Part shown: in pieces, positions 10,190 through 20,622 of the stretch | Numbering within the stretch: position 1 is the stretch's first letter | Layout of the letters: the number at the start of each line of letters is the position of its first letter | Source of the DNA: Paramyrothecium sp. XJ0827 | Lineage: Eukaryota > Ascomycota > Sordariomycetes > Hypocreales > Stachybotryaceae | Length of the DNA stretch: 64,000 nucleotides | Direction: 5' to 3' | Assembly (NCBI GenBank): GCA_020881915.1 | Contig: JAJFPB010000006.1 | Coordinates: forward strand, 2,790,001 to 2,854,000 | Position numbers and translations under genes: made by a program | Notes under the pieces: generated by a model | What the model was told of the DNA's origin: nothing | The model's database searches: none | The model's input: only the letters and a program-made list of their open reading frames with translations

Positions 10190-11968
10190 ATGTCGCCGCA
10201 GCCTCAAGGCAGACATAGGAGTCGCCACTCTGACCCTCTAACATCTTCCCAAGGGGCTCCCTCAGAGCGAACTTCACTGGGCTCCCGCGCTCACTCTCTT
10301 TCTCCTCGGAAGAGGGACAAGAAACAACCATTGCACATCCGTCTCAACCTCACCGAGAACCAGATGGATAAACTCACCGACGCGTAAGTAAACAAACTCA
10401 TGCCCCAAGCAATCTCCCACTAAGCCCCGTCTCCAGCTTCGCGTACAAGGTCAATAGCAGTCCTAAGCGGCATCGCCATGGGGACGGGACGAGCGCAAAG
10501 CCAACCCATCGTCGTACTAAACCAACCTACCCTCGCCCGGAAACGACCCTCACCAACGAGAGCACTAGTGATCAATCTGCAGGGAACTCAACTACTTTCT
10601 CACAGCTGATGCCTACCACTTATCGCCCTGAGTGGCCGGCAAGTCTAGCAGAGCGCCGCCAGAGGGAAACCCCGGCACCCATCCAGGTCGGTAACGTAAA
10701 GCCGCCAGTCAACTTGCCTCGCTGGCCAAACATGGAGTCTGTCTCTGAAGCCGTCTCGCCTCTCGTCTCGAGCACGGACAGTAGGTATGGAGAACCCGAT
10801 TACCTCAAGACAAGCTCCACTAGATACAGCGAAGCTGTGAATGCTCAAACTCAGCCCCTAGACATGCATGGCGTTCGCCAAGTCCGTCCTGGTGACGAGA
10901 CCAACGGCTCCGAGCTTGACGCGTACAACAGGTGGGCACTACTCGGCGGTCCTGTCGTCCGACCGGAATCAGTACCTCGCCCTCACATCATGCCCAACAG
11001 GGCTCAGCAGTCAAGCATCACTCAGGGCATCGGCCGGCTCAGTATTGCCCCTGAGCTTCATACCCAAGGTCCAGCACCTGTATCTCCCCAAAGTATGAGC
11101 TGCTCGGACAAGGAAAGTGCTCAATTCTCCCCGCTTCATCTATACTTCCGGGGAAAGGACTTCCCTAGTATGAGGAAAGGCGAAAAGATACTGATAGGAC
11201 AAAACGGATGGCTAGAGCGCACCGGGCCCGAGCCCCCAAAGGAGAAAAAATCCCCTCAGAAGAAGGGTAGCATTATAGACAGCATCAAGAAAATCGCCAA
11301 AGACATGGTAAGCGTTCTGGGCTAGTAGGGAATGGAAACAGCTAACATTCGCACAGACTGAATCTCGGCGCCAGTTGCAGAACCCAAAGGAACAGCTGGG
11401 GTCGCACATCATTGTTTCGCTCGACGCTCGAGAGCAGAGCCTCCTGTACTGCGAGCTCGAGTTCCACCTCACAACCGCACTCAACGACTTCATCATTTAC
11501 GAGTTCGACCGGGGCCATCTCGACCCCGACAAGCTCAAAAAGGTCGCCGACTCGTGGTACCAGCGCGGTCGTCCCCGGGTCGTCGGCTTCCGCTACGACC
11601 TCGAGACGCAGCTCGAGCTGGTCCACCTCCACATTGGCGAGTTCGTCTTCCACGGCCGGCGCCAGGGCAACCCGGTCGAGATCGCCGGCCTCCTGCAGGC
11701 CATGAAGACGAACGCGCGAGCAATGCGCATCCGCACCTTCTGCCAACCTGACTCCGTCATCGCCAAGCAGCTCGTGGATTCGCAGTCCCTCTTCAACCTG
11801 ATCGACGCCGGGACGCAGCAGCAGATGGCACTGACCGAGATTGCGGAGTTCTTCAACGTGATTCTGGACAGGGAATTGGCCTCCCGCCCGCAGCATCAAC
11901 GGCTGGACGCTCGACTGCACGAATCCACTTATAGAGACTTCGACAATGTCCGAGGCAGAAGATCTTGA
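10190..11968 (+). CDS. Unknown conserved-looking fungal protein with folded C-terminal domain
   Basis: I do not recognise a named family. Exons 10190-10383, 10437-11307 and 11357-11968 give 558 residues. Residues 1-330 are low-complexity (Ser, Pro, Arg, Thr) and look disordered, with a basic patch PPKEKKSPQKKG and an amphipathic SIIDSIKKIAKDM just before the second intron. Residues about 356-558 look globular and well structured: SHIIVSLDAREQSLLYCELE, then DPDKLKKVADSWYQRGRPRV, HIGEFVFHGRR and MRIRTFCQPDSVIAKQL. That region also switches to high GC and strongly biased codons, as expected of a constrained domain. No signal peptide or membrane helix is seen. It converges on the glycine-zipper gene. 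The gene model is solid but the role is unknown. Confidence 0.75.
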
Positions 11969-12555
11969 TCGAATGACAAGTGATGGGGCCTTGGGAGAGG
12001 CGAATTTGCGGTAGACCGTGCTCGGAGACATTCGGATCAATTCAAGTCACAAAGGTATGGCACCCGGAATATGTGGTGTGTTGTCAGCCCAGGCAACCAG
12101 GAAGACACCATTCCTAAGACAATGTTGGACGTACAAGGATATTACAGAGTAGATGCCACTTGACTAATACTGGCCGATGCTTGACGCTTCCATGTTGTGC
12201 ATCCACGAGACCACAACCTAGCAGAAAGGCAGATCGCGCCAAGTCAACAAGACGCTTCCAGTGGCATCTGAGAAGAACAGAATAAGTATAATCATAAGAC
12301 ACTGTAGTAAAGCACTAATCCTACACATTTTCGTAAGCCTCCTGCAAATCCGCATCATTATCATCATGATTAATCATAGCTTTCATGTCTCACGTAAACA
12401 TTTAGCAACAGGGCATCCAGACACTTATTTTGATCATCCAAACGATCCCTCTGTCCTGCCGCGCTATTTGACCGACATGCACGTTCACGCAATCCAGGTA
12501 GCAGAGGGCCTCAAAAAGAAAAAGAAAAAGAAATCAACGTGATTCAAGACGTAGT
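11969..12555. other. Convergent intergenic region
   Basis: Holds the 3' flanks of two convergent genes. An A-rich (AAAAAG)3 tract lies near 12514-12532. Nothing else seen. Confidence 0.55.
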
Positions 12556-13392
12556 TCAAGGTCGGTACCGGACATCTTCCTCGCTTCGTCGCCTACGAGG
12601 GCGTCTGTCGTCGTATCGCGGATCGTCATAAACAAAGTCATAATCGTCGTCATCGTCGTCCCGGCGCAGGCCTCTGCCGTTCCGGTGGTCGAGGTCGTCG
12701 GGCCGCCCCGTGTCGTAGTGCGGCAAGTCCTCCTCGCGGCCGTGGCGGCGCTCCCAGGCCTGCTGGTGCGCGCGGTCCCGGTCCCGCGAGTCCTCGAACC
12801 GGTTCGTCAGCGCATTGGCGCCCAGGCCGCCGGCCACGGCGCCGAGGATGGTAGACACGACGCGGGTGGTGTTCCCGTCGTCCTCGTCGTCGTAGTCGCG
12901 AGAGCGGCGACGGCGGGGGTCCTTCTGGCTGCGGCGCCGTGCGACGGCATCCGAGGCCTGGCGCGCAACGAGGCCTCCGACGACGGCGCCGAGAAGTCCG
13001 GCACCGATGCCAGCGGTGGAGTTGGTGAAGTTGTCCTGGACGGTGTTGCGTGCCTTGCTAATGGGGCTGGGTGAGCGGCCTCGGCGACGCGCGAGCTGGT
13101 CGTCACGGTCATGGGAGGACCTGGAAGAGGCAATGGAAGGAGAGCGCTGCCTCGGCCGGTGGACGACGGCAGTGTTAGGTGGAGGGACAGAACGAGGTCG
13201 ACCGTTGGATGGCGGCGGCTCGAGACGCAGGGTCTCGCGGTGATACGACTCATTGACGCGAGGGTTGGAATCAAAGGGACGGTAGTCCGGGTCGTAGGGC
13301 CTGGCGCCGCTCCCTCCAGAGTGGAACTCGGGAGAGTCGTCACGGTCGCGTCGGCGACGATGATACTCCTCGTACTGGTAGTGTTCGGGCAT
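12556..13392 (-). CDS. Arg/Asp-rich protein with two glycine-zipper segments
   Basis: Single-exon 278-residue protein beginning MPEHYQYEEYHRRRRDRDD. Most of it is highly charged and disordered. Two short hydrophobic, glycine-spaced stretches stand out: GIGAGLLGAVVGGLVA at about residue 127 and VVSTILGAVAGGLGANAL at about residue 180. This GxxxG-type pattern is known from glycine-zipper 2TM segments that pack or oligomerise in membranes. Between and after them are RRRRSRDYDDEDDG and a run of Asp before DYDFVYDDP. No cleavable signal peptide is visible. It resembles a family of short fungal glycine-zipper proteins of unknown role. A membrane hairpin with charged cytosolic arms is my reading; a nuclear RS-like protein is an alternative because of the SPSP/RGRS motifs. 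Confidence 0.78.
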   Translation of the reverse strand: MPEHYQYEEYHRRRRDRDDSPEFHSGGSGARPYDPDYRPFDSNPRVNESYHRETLRLEPPPSNGRPRSVPPPNTAVVHRPRQRSPSIASSRSSHDRDDQLARRRGRSPSPISKARNTVQDNFTNSTAGIGAGLLGAVVGGLVARQASDAVARRRSQKDPRRRRSRDYDDEDDGNTTRVVSTILGAVAGGLGANALTNRFEDSRDRDRAHQQAWERRHGREEDLPHYDTGRPDDLDHRNGRGLRRDDDDDDYDFVYDDPRYDDRRPRRRRSEEDVRYRP

Positions 13393-14679
13393 GGTTGGCG
13401 GGGCGATGCTTCAGGTGTAGATGAAGCCGATGCACCGACAGTGTGTTTGAATGAACTGGTCAAGTTCAAGCAGCAGTAAGGCTTGAAGGAGGAAAAGAAG
13501 CAGCCAAGGCAGCCGCAATGCCGCCAAGTTTGGTAATGGGAGGCTGTCGGATAGTAGCCCGGCGTTCTCGTGTGCAACAGGTCAGGCTGACCACCGCGAT
13601 GTATGATTATGCGGCGTGTGGGAGTTGTGAGCCGCAAGTTCTGCCTTGGGTTGCGTGCCTGCAGATGGTTCTTTTCGTCGTCTGATCAGGCGCTTTTCCC
13701 TCGCTATGTGATGCTAGAGCAAAGACCGCAAGGCAGCTTGTGTCGTGCATGGGAGGACATGCAAGGTAAGCAGCGGATGGCGGGGCAGAGGCTCAAGTCA
13801 ACGATTCGGCTGATGTCACCGCTGCCGTTCGCCATCTCCTTGGCTGCCTCACTGGGTGTAAGCCGAGGCTCTGCAGCCCATGATTCGGGGCCTCCGTCTC
13901 CTGTAGCATCTCATTCCGCAGTCCAAAATCAAGGCCCTGCAGTCTCCCCGGTTTGGCTTATACAGCGGTTCTGGCTTGGCCTGACTTTCAGACCACTCGA
14001 CTTGCTGTCAACGACGATTTCTCTTTATGTGGATTGACAGCAATGTCCATTGCATCAAACAACTTTCTGTCCCTTGAAGGATGCAGTCTAGAACCAGTCG
14101 AACCCTTCATGCAAGCTGCGTGTGCCGTCCTATACATCTCTACCTCGCCCGGTACCACAAGCTCTTTATCATACCAATGCATCCACCATGCCCGATCGCA
14201 TTCTGCATGACACTTGCTGAACTGAAGGAACCAAGATGCGACACTTATCGTGACCGACAATTTGGCTCGGAATATTACCATTTGTAAGGCCATGCACAGT
14301 TTTGCATGAGCCACATGTCAATAAGCCGTCCTGGTGCGTAAAGTAAAGTATTCTAAGGAGAGACATACGGTAGGTGTTGCACAGCATCATTACATCACTG
14401 AAGCACCGTAGCATGGCGGTCCCTTCGCCTTATCTTATCGCACAACGTAGCTCAATGATTTTGGTGGAGGGGGAGGGGCAGCGAAACAACCTCCGAGGAT
14501 AACCTCGACAAATTTGTCTGCTTGAACGCCATTTCTCCATTGTCTCACATCTCGCGGTGAGCCACAGCTTTCCTGATCTTCCCGGGGCCCAAAGGTTAGC
14601 CCGCTTCCCAAAGATCCTCCAACTCCTGCCACCCTTCCAATTAGGGCCGCACCTGGGCAAAGCCCGCCCTCAACTCAAG
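13393..14679. other. Divergent intergenic region
   Basis: Upstream of the glycine-zipper gene (-) and CIA1 (+). No gene is supported. The CIA1 frame is open upstream to 14557 but has no in-frame ATG before 14680. Confidence 0.55.
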
Positions 14680-16044
14680 ATGCCGACCTCGGCGGACGCC
14701 GCCTCGAACGTCGAGATCCTCCCGCTCCCGCCCTTTCAGCCAGACCTCCACGAGCGAGCATGGCAGTCGACCCCGCACCCGACCCTCCCGCTCCTCGCGA
14801 CCGCCCACGCCAAGTCCACCACGGTCTTCTCCCTGTCGACCCTGTCCTCCCACAGCACCCTCACCGGCGGCCACACCCGCTCCGTGCGCTCCGCCGCCTG
14901 GAAGCCGGGCCTGCCGCCCCACAAGCTTTGCCTCGTGACGGGCAGCTTCGACGCCACCGCCGGCCTCTGGCGCTGGGATGGCGACTCCGCGGGCACGGGC
15001 GGCGCCGATAACGATCTGGAGACCGAAGTCAAGGCCGGCGGGGCCCGCGACGAAGACGCCGACGAATGGGAATTCACGCTCGTGCTCGAGGGCCACGACT
15101 CGGAGATCAAGTCTGTGGCCTTCTCGCCGTCCGGCGCCCACCTGGCTACTTGCTCGCGCGACAAGTCCGTGTGGATCTGGGAGGACATTGGCGCCACCGA
15201 GGCCGACGACGAGTGGGAGACCATCGCCGTCCTGAACGAGCACGAGGGCGACGTCAAGGCCGTGGCCTGGTGCCCCGACGTGCCCGGCCGCAACGCCCGC
15301 CGCCGCTTCGGTAGCGACGTCCTCGCGAGCGCGAGCTACGACAACACGGTCCGCATATGGCGCGAGGACGGCGACGGCGAGTGGGTGTGCGTCGCCGTCC
15401 TCGAGGGCCACGAGGCCACCGTCTGGGGCCTGCAGTGGGAGCCCCAGCCGAGGGGCAACGCCTTCCCCCGCCTCATGACCTTCTCGGCCGACGGGACCAT
15501 CCGCGTGTGGACGCTGAAGGAGGACGATGAGGACGAAGAGGGCGGCCCGACAGGGGCTAGGAGTGCCTTGGGCGGGATACCAAACACGATGCGGAGGTCA
15601 CTCAGGGAGGAGTGGAGCTGCACCAGCACCCTGCCCAAGGTCCATGACAAAGATGTCTACTCCGTCGCCTGGAGCGGACAGTCCGGCATCGTTGCCAGCA
15701 CAGGCAGCGATGGCGTTATCGCGCTGTACAAGGAAGACGAAGCCGACGCCGCTCCGTCGGCCGCTGAGCCTGCGGCCCCCGCGGGCGAGGATCACCCCAT
15801 GACCAACGGTGGCATTTCGGAAGAGGCAAAGGCAGATTCGCAGAGCAGTTCGCCTTCTTTCAGCTGGCGGCTCCTCACGACCTTGCAGAACGCCCACGGG
15901 CCGTACGAGGTTAACCACATCACCTGGTGCCGAAGGTATGATGCGGCGTGTGAGCGGAAAGGCGAGGAGGAAATGCTTGTCACTACGGGCGACGATGGTG
16001 TCGTTCGGCCTTGGGCGATTTCGACTTCCTCGATAGCACCGTAA
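14680..16044 (+). CDS. CIA1: Cytosolic iron-sulfur assembly protein 1, WD40
   Basis: 454-residue, intronless WD40 beta-propeller of the CIAO1/Cia1 family, part of the CIA targeting complex that delivers Fe-S clusters to cytosolic and nuclear apoproteins. Repeats are visible in order: HTRSVRSAAWKPG, HDSEIKSVAFSPSGAHLATC with SVWIWE, HEGDVKAVAWCPD with DNTVRIWRE, HEATVWGLQWEP with GTIRVWTL, HDKDVYSVAWSG with GSDGVIALY, and VNHITWC with GDDGVVRPW. The N-terminal LPPFQPDLHERAWQS is typical of fungal members. I start at MPTSADAA, the first ATG in frame. Loops between blades hold acidic inserts (EDDEDEEGG and a PAAPAGE linker), common in filamentous fungi. GC content and codon bias are high. It converges on KGD1. 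Confidence 0.93.
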   Translation: MPTSADAASNVEILPLPPFQPDLHERAWQSTPHPTLPLLATAHAKSTTVFSLSTLSSHSTLTGGHTRSVRSAAWKPGLPPHKLCLVTGSFDATAGLWRWDGDSAGTGGADNDLETEVKAGGARDEDADEWEFTLVLEGHDSEIKSVAFSPSGAHLATCSRDKSVWIWEDIGATEADDEWETIAVLNEHEGDVKAVAWCPDVPGRNARRRFGSDVLASASYDNTVRIWREDGDGEWVCVAVLEGHEATVWGLQWEPQPRGNAFPRLMTFSADGTIRVWTLKEDDEDEEGGPTGARSALGGIPNTMRRSLREEWSCTSTLPKVHDKDVYSVAWSGQSGIVASTGSDGVIALYKEDEADAAPSAAEPAAPAGEDHPMTNGGISEEAKADSQSSSPSFSWRLLTTLQNAHGPYEVNHITWCRRYDAACERKGEEEMLVTTGDDGVVRPWAISTSSIAP

Positions 16045-16349
16045 CATGTCGTATCAATTTGGTTGTACATATGATGAGAACTTGGGTATAGAGAGGACTT
16101 GTCAGACGCGAGCACATGTGAATGTGAATAAATGTGAAATTATGGTCAAAGCACAAATTCCAAAATGCCATTGTCGTACCTCATCTATGCCACGATAAAC
16201 AGGTACACTTCTCGTTCTCGAGGAGGGTATGATACAGCGTTCTAATACAGATGGAGTCATGCCTCTCCTCAAAAAAATTCCTCCGAGCTCATCCACATCC
16301 GAGCCAATTATTGTTTATACTGAACTTGCTCTTCTTCTTCTACCCCAAT
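16045..16349. other. Convergent intergenic region
   Basis: AT-richer 3' flanks of CIA1 and KGD1. Nothing else seen. Confidence 0.6.
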
Positions 16350-19300
16350 CTATTCGCCTTTTAGCTTGTCCTGCTTGACAGTGAAGGCCATCTCCAGGAA
16401 CTCCTGCTCCTCCTTGGTATGTACGCTCTTGAGACCAGTGGCAACGGAAGCGCTGGGGTTGCGGCCGGCGTACATGACGTGTTTGCGGTCATGGTACTTG
16501 GTTTGGTTTAGCAGTGTCTCGATACGGGGCTGGGTGAAGCTCCAAGCACCAGCGTTGAGTGGCTCCTCCTGGGCCCAGACGATGGTCTTGGCATTAGGGT
16601 ACATGTCCAGGTTCTCCTTCAGCTGTTGCCAGGGGAAGGGGTTGAGCTGCTCAATACGAGTGAAGGCAACATTGTCAATCTTGTTGTCAGCACGGTACTT
16701 GTGAAGAGCAGCCCAGACCTGACCAGTGCAGAGAATGACACGATCAATCTCCTCAGGAGCCTTGATGGCGCCATCCTTGTGCTCAGGGTCGGGGATGATC
16801 CACTGGAAACCGGCGTTCTCGCCAGTGAACTCCTCAATGTTCGAGCGAGCAAGAGGGTGGCGGAGCAGAGACTTGGAGAAGAAGATGACAAGGGCTATGA
16901 AAAATACATGTTAGCGATCATACTTCAACACATAAATAAGATGGCAGGAACTTACGCTTGCGGAACTGGCGGTGCATCTGTCGGCGCAGGATATGGAACA
17001 AGTTGGCAGGGGAGGTCATGTAGGCAATCTGCATGTTGGCATCCTGGTGCTGTCGCTTGAGCCTTTCCTCGGAGGGGAAGACGCGAGGATCCTCGTTACA
17101 CAGCTGCAGATAACGCTCCAGACGGCCGGAGGAGTGCTCAGGACCCTGGCCGTCATAACCGTGGGGAAGAGACATGACGAGTCCAGTTCGCTGCATCCAC
17201 TTGACCTCACCGGAGGCGATGAACTGGTCAATGATGCACTGCGCGTTGTTGGCGAAGTCACCGAACTGGGCCTCCCACATGACCAGCGCGTTGGGTGAAG
17301 ACAAGGAGTAGCCGTACTCGAAGCCAAGAGCACCAAACTCACTGAGGGACGAGTTCGAGATGACAAACTTGCCCTGGTCCTTGCTAATGTGCTGGAGAGG
17401 AGTGTAGGTAGTTTCGTTCTCCTGGTCGTGGAAGACGGCATGGCGCTGCGAGAAAGTACCACGCTCAACATCCTGACCAGAAACACGAACGTGGTGGCCC
17501 TCGGTAACGAGGGTACCGAAGGCCAGGGCCTCAGCAGTAGGCATGTCAATGTTCTTACCCTCGACAACGGACTTGGTACGGTTGTTCAGGATACGCTTCA
17601 GGTTGCGGTGGGCAGTGAAGCCCTCAGGGGTAGATCCAATAATTTCGCCAATGTGCTCCAGAGACTTCTTGTCCACCTTGGTAGGGTGGTGGGGAAGCAC
17701 CTCCGTGGCCAACTCCTTGGGTGACTTGAACCCGTTCCAGGCGGATGTGGTCCACTCCTTGGAGGTAGGCATGTAGTCCTTGGACTTGGTGAAGCTCTCT
17801 TCGAGCATGCCCCAGACCCACTGCTTGTGTTCCTCGATGTCCTCCTTGGTGAAAGTACCCTCTTGCAGCAGCTTCTCGACGTAGATGTCGATCTGGGGCT
17901 CCTTGGACTGGATGCGCTTGTACATGAGGGGCTGAGTGAACGAGGGCTGATCAGTCTCGTTGTGGCCGTGCTTACGGTAGCAGACAAGGTCGATGACAAC
18001 ATCGTGTTGGAACTCGGCGCGCCAATCGGCAGCGAGCTGGCAAACGTGGTTGACGGCCTCGACATCGTCGGCGTTGACGTGGAAGACGGGAGCATCGATG
18101 GCCTTGGCGATATCCGTGCAGTAGGCGGTAGATCGGGCGAAACGAGGGTCGGTTGTGAAACCAATCTGGTTGTTGACGACGAGGTGGATCGTGCCTCCAG
18201 TGGAGAAGGCAGGGAGGGAGTGGAAGCCAAGACACTCGTAGACAATACCCTGAGCAGCAAAGGCCGCATCACCGTGCAGCAGCACGCTCATGGCGGTCCT
18301 GTGAGTCTTCTCGTCGTTGTTGTAGTGCTGGATAGCACGAGTCTTGCCCAGGACGACAGGGTCCTCGGCTTCCAAATGCGAGGGATTGGCAACGAGCGAA
18401 AGCTGGACACGCTTACCCGAAGGGGTAGGACGCTCGAAGTTCATACCAAGATGGTACTTCACATCGCCGGAGCCCTCCTCGGCACTTCCAGTGCCAGCAA
18501 ACTCGCTGAAGATGGACTCGTTGGGCTTGCGAACGACGTTGCTGAGGACGTTCAGACGTCCACGATGAGGCATGCCAATGACAATATCCTTGACACCATA
18601 GTCAACGCTGCGGTCGATCAGCGCCTTCATACCAGGGACCAGTGTTTCGCAGCCCTCGAGGCCGAATCGCTTGTCGTTGGGGTATTTGGTGGAGAGGAAA
18701 GATTCGAAGCTGGAACTCCAGATGAGACGGTCGAGAACGCGGCGCTTCTCGTCGATCGAGTACTTGAAGGGCTGGGGCACCTCCAGGCGCTCACGCAGCC
18801 ACTCGCACTTCTCACGGTCGGGGATGTGGATGAACTCAACACCGTACGAGCCGCAGTAAATCTTCTCGCAAGCAGCAACGATCTCGCGCAAGGTCATCTT
18901 CTCGCGACCCTCGCGCTTGAAGCGAGGCAGGATTCCAGGTCCAAGAGTGTATTCGGTATCAAGGTCCTTCTCGGAGAACTGGTAGTGCTCGAGAGTCAAC
19001 TCCTTGGGCTTGATGTTACCAAAGCCTTCAGCGGTGTTGCGGATGCCCAGGGGGTCAATTTGGGCCTTGTGGTGGCCACGAGCCTGGTATGCGCGGACAA
19101 GCAGCTGGACCTTGAGATGGTCGGTAACTTCAGAGCGACCCTCGAGAGCCAGACTACCGCCAAGACGAGGCACGCCACCAGTCATGTTGGGAACCAGGTT
19201 AGGAGGAGGCTGGAAAGCCTGGGAGATGGGCATGTCGCCGCTCTCCATGTTCCTGAAGTAGACCTGCCACGAGACGTGGACGCTCTCGGGGTCCTTCTTC

Positions 19301-19563
19301 CACTGCATGTACATCTCGTCAATGTAGTTGGCCGTGCTTCCGGACAGGAAGTTGTCACTGGGATCGGGAGGGGACTGGGTCGCGTCGGTGGTGGCATATG
19401 ACCGCTGCTGGCTTGTGACAGCCAGGGGTCGGCGGCCAGCCGCGAGCTTCCATGACGAGGTTCGGGCGGTAGTCGTAGAGACGTGGAAAGAGGCGGAGGA
19501 CGCTGAGCAGCGAGCACCGCGGAGCAGCTGAGAGCTAGCTCTGCAGAGCGAATTCCTCAACAT
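16350..19563 (-). CDS. KGD1: 2-oxoglutarate dehydrogenase E1 component, mitochondrial
   Basis: E1 subunit of the 2-oxoglutarate dehydrogenase complex: thiamine-diphosphate-dependent decarboxylation of 2-oxoglutarate in the mitochondrial matrix TCA cycle. Exons 16956-19563 and 16350-16894 give 1050 residues, the usual length. [20 protein letters not shown] is a clear Arg/Ser-rich presequence. The E1 N-terminal region follows ([18 protein letters not shown]). The catalytic core has [27 protein letters not shown] (diphosphate/Mg binding), [11 protein letters not shown] and [17 protein letters not shown]. The C-terminal transketolase-type region includes [19 protein letters not shown]. The single intron is close to the 3' end and interrupts [15 protein letters not shown]. 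Codon use is strongly biased, as in a highly expressed gene. This bias also creates long antisense frames that I do not consider real. Confidence 0.97.
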
Positions 19564-20622
19564 GGCGAAAGTGATGATGCTGAGAGAGAAACTGAGGGAG
19601 GTGTAGAAGGGGGCACGATGGACTGACACAATACGGTGACAATCAAAACTCAAGCAGAAGACACATCTCCCAGCGCCTCAATCGTGATTGAAGGAATGGC
19701 GGAGTAAGTCTTCAGCAGCGACGAGATTTTTCTAGGGAGAGAGAATTGATCGAAGTAAAGGATTATGGGGGAGAGCGAAGCTGTCCGTCCGCGCGCTAAT
19801 CCATGTCCTACTAAATTTCCATGTACCTTGGTCCGTATGAGGTACCTGGCTCACGGACGCCGTACCGCCGAAGAAAACTCAATGACGGCAAATCCGGTTC
19901 CTGCCGCATACAAGACTGCAGCTATTGGGGGTTGCATAGCTCACTTTGACACTTGCGCCACAGTGCCCCAGTCCTCCGGAACGTCGCAGCCACTCACAGT
20001 GGGTGTTTTTAGGGGGTTTGCGGGCTCTCTGCAGGTCAAGGAGGTCGCCCCCGGATGCACGGCAAAGTACACAGTGTCCGCCGGATGTATCTCCTGTGCT
20101 TTGACCTCGATTTGCGTGTGAGGCAGGGTGGCGGGCTCAGCCAAAGCACAGTGCCGGTAGGAGCTGCGCGCCATGCCGTTTGGGGATCAAGTTGCCGACG
20201 CCACATATTCACTCAGCCAAGCCACCTTGATGCTCGGACATCAGCCTCAAACCTTTGTACCCTTGTACCTCGTTCTAACGTACAGTGCTGCAGGTTCAAC
20301 ACTTTGGTCAAACATCAAACACCGGTGCCTGGAACTTATCAAGCTTCACCATCAAAACATCAGCGCGCTGCCTCTCCAAATAGAAACCCAACCTTGTCCT
20401 CGTTTCAGGTTGTTTCTCATCACCGGGTCGACCCGCAGCAGCTACTGCATACCCTTCACGTTTTGACTTATTGCCAAGTTTATCCATACTATCCGTGCAT
20501 GACGATATCTGCCTGTCGCTTCGACGGCAAGGGCAGCCGCAGGGGAGGCGAAAGAAGTGGTGTTGAAGCTGCTGGCCTATCTAGCATGTGCGTGAGGACA
20601 AGAGTCTGAAAGAAACCTCAAC
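19564..20622. other. Divergent promoter region KGD1/TFB1
   Basis: About 1.06 kb between two diverging housekeeping genes. It holds GTACCT-type motifs near 19823, 19840 and 20266. No gene is supported. Confidence 0.6.

Noticed and set aside
14639..14647. TTAGGG telomere-like hexamer
   Set aside because: A single copy, not a telomeric or interstitial array.
14557..14679. N-terminal extension of CIA1
   Set aside because: The open frame begins at a non-ATG codon; the first ATG is at 14680 and matches the expected family N-terminus.
17827..19401. 524-codon plus-strand open frame antisense to KGD1
   Set aside because: Strong codon bias of KGD1 leaves the opposite strand free of stops. The product is Leu/Val/Gly-rich with no motif, and the sense gene is certain.
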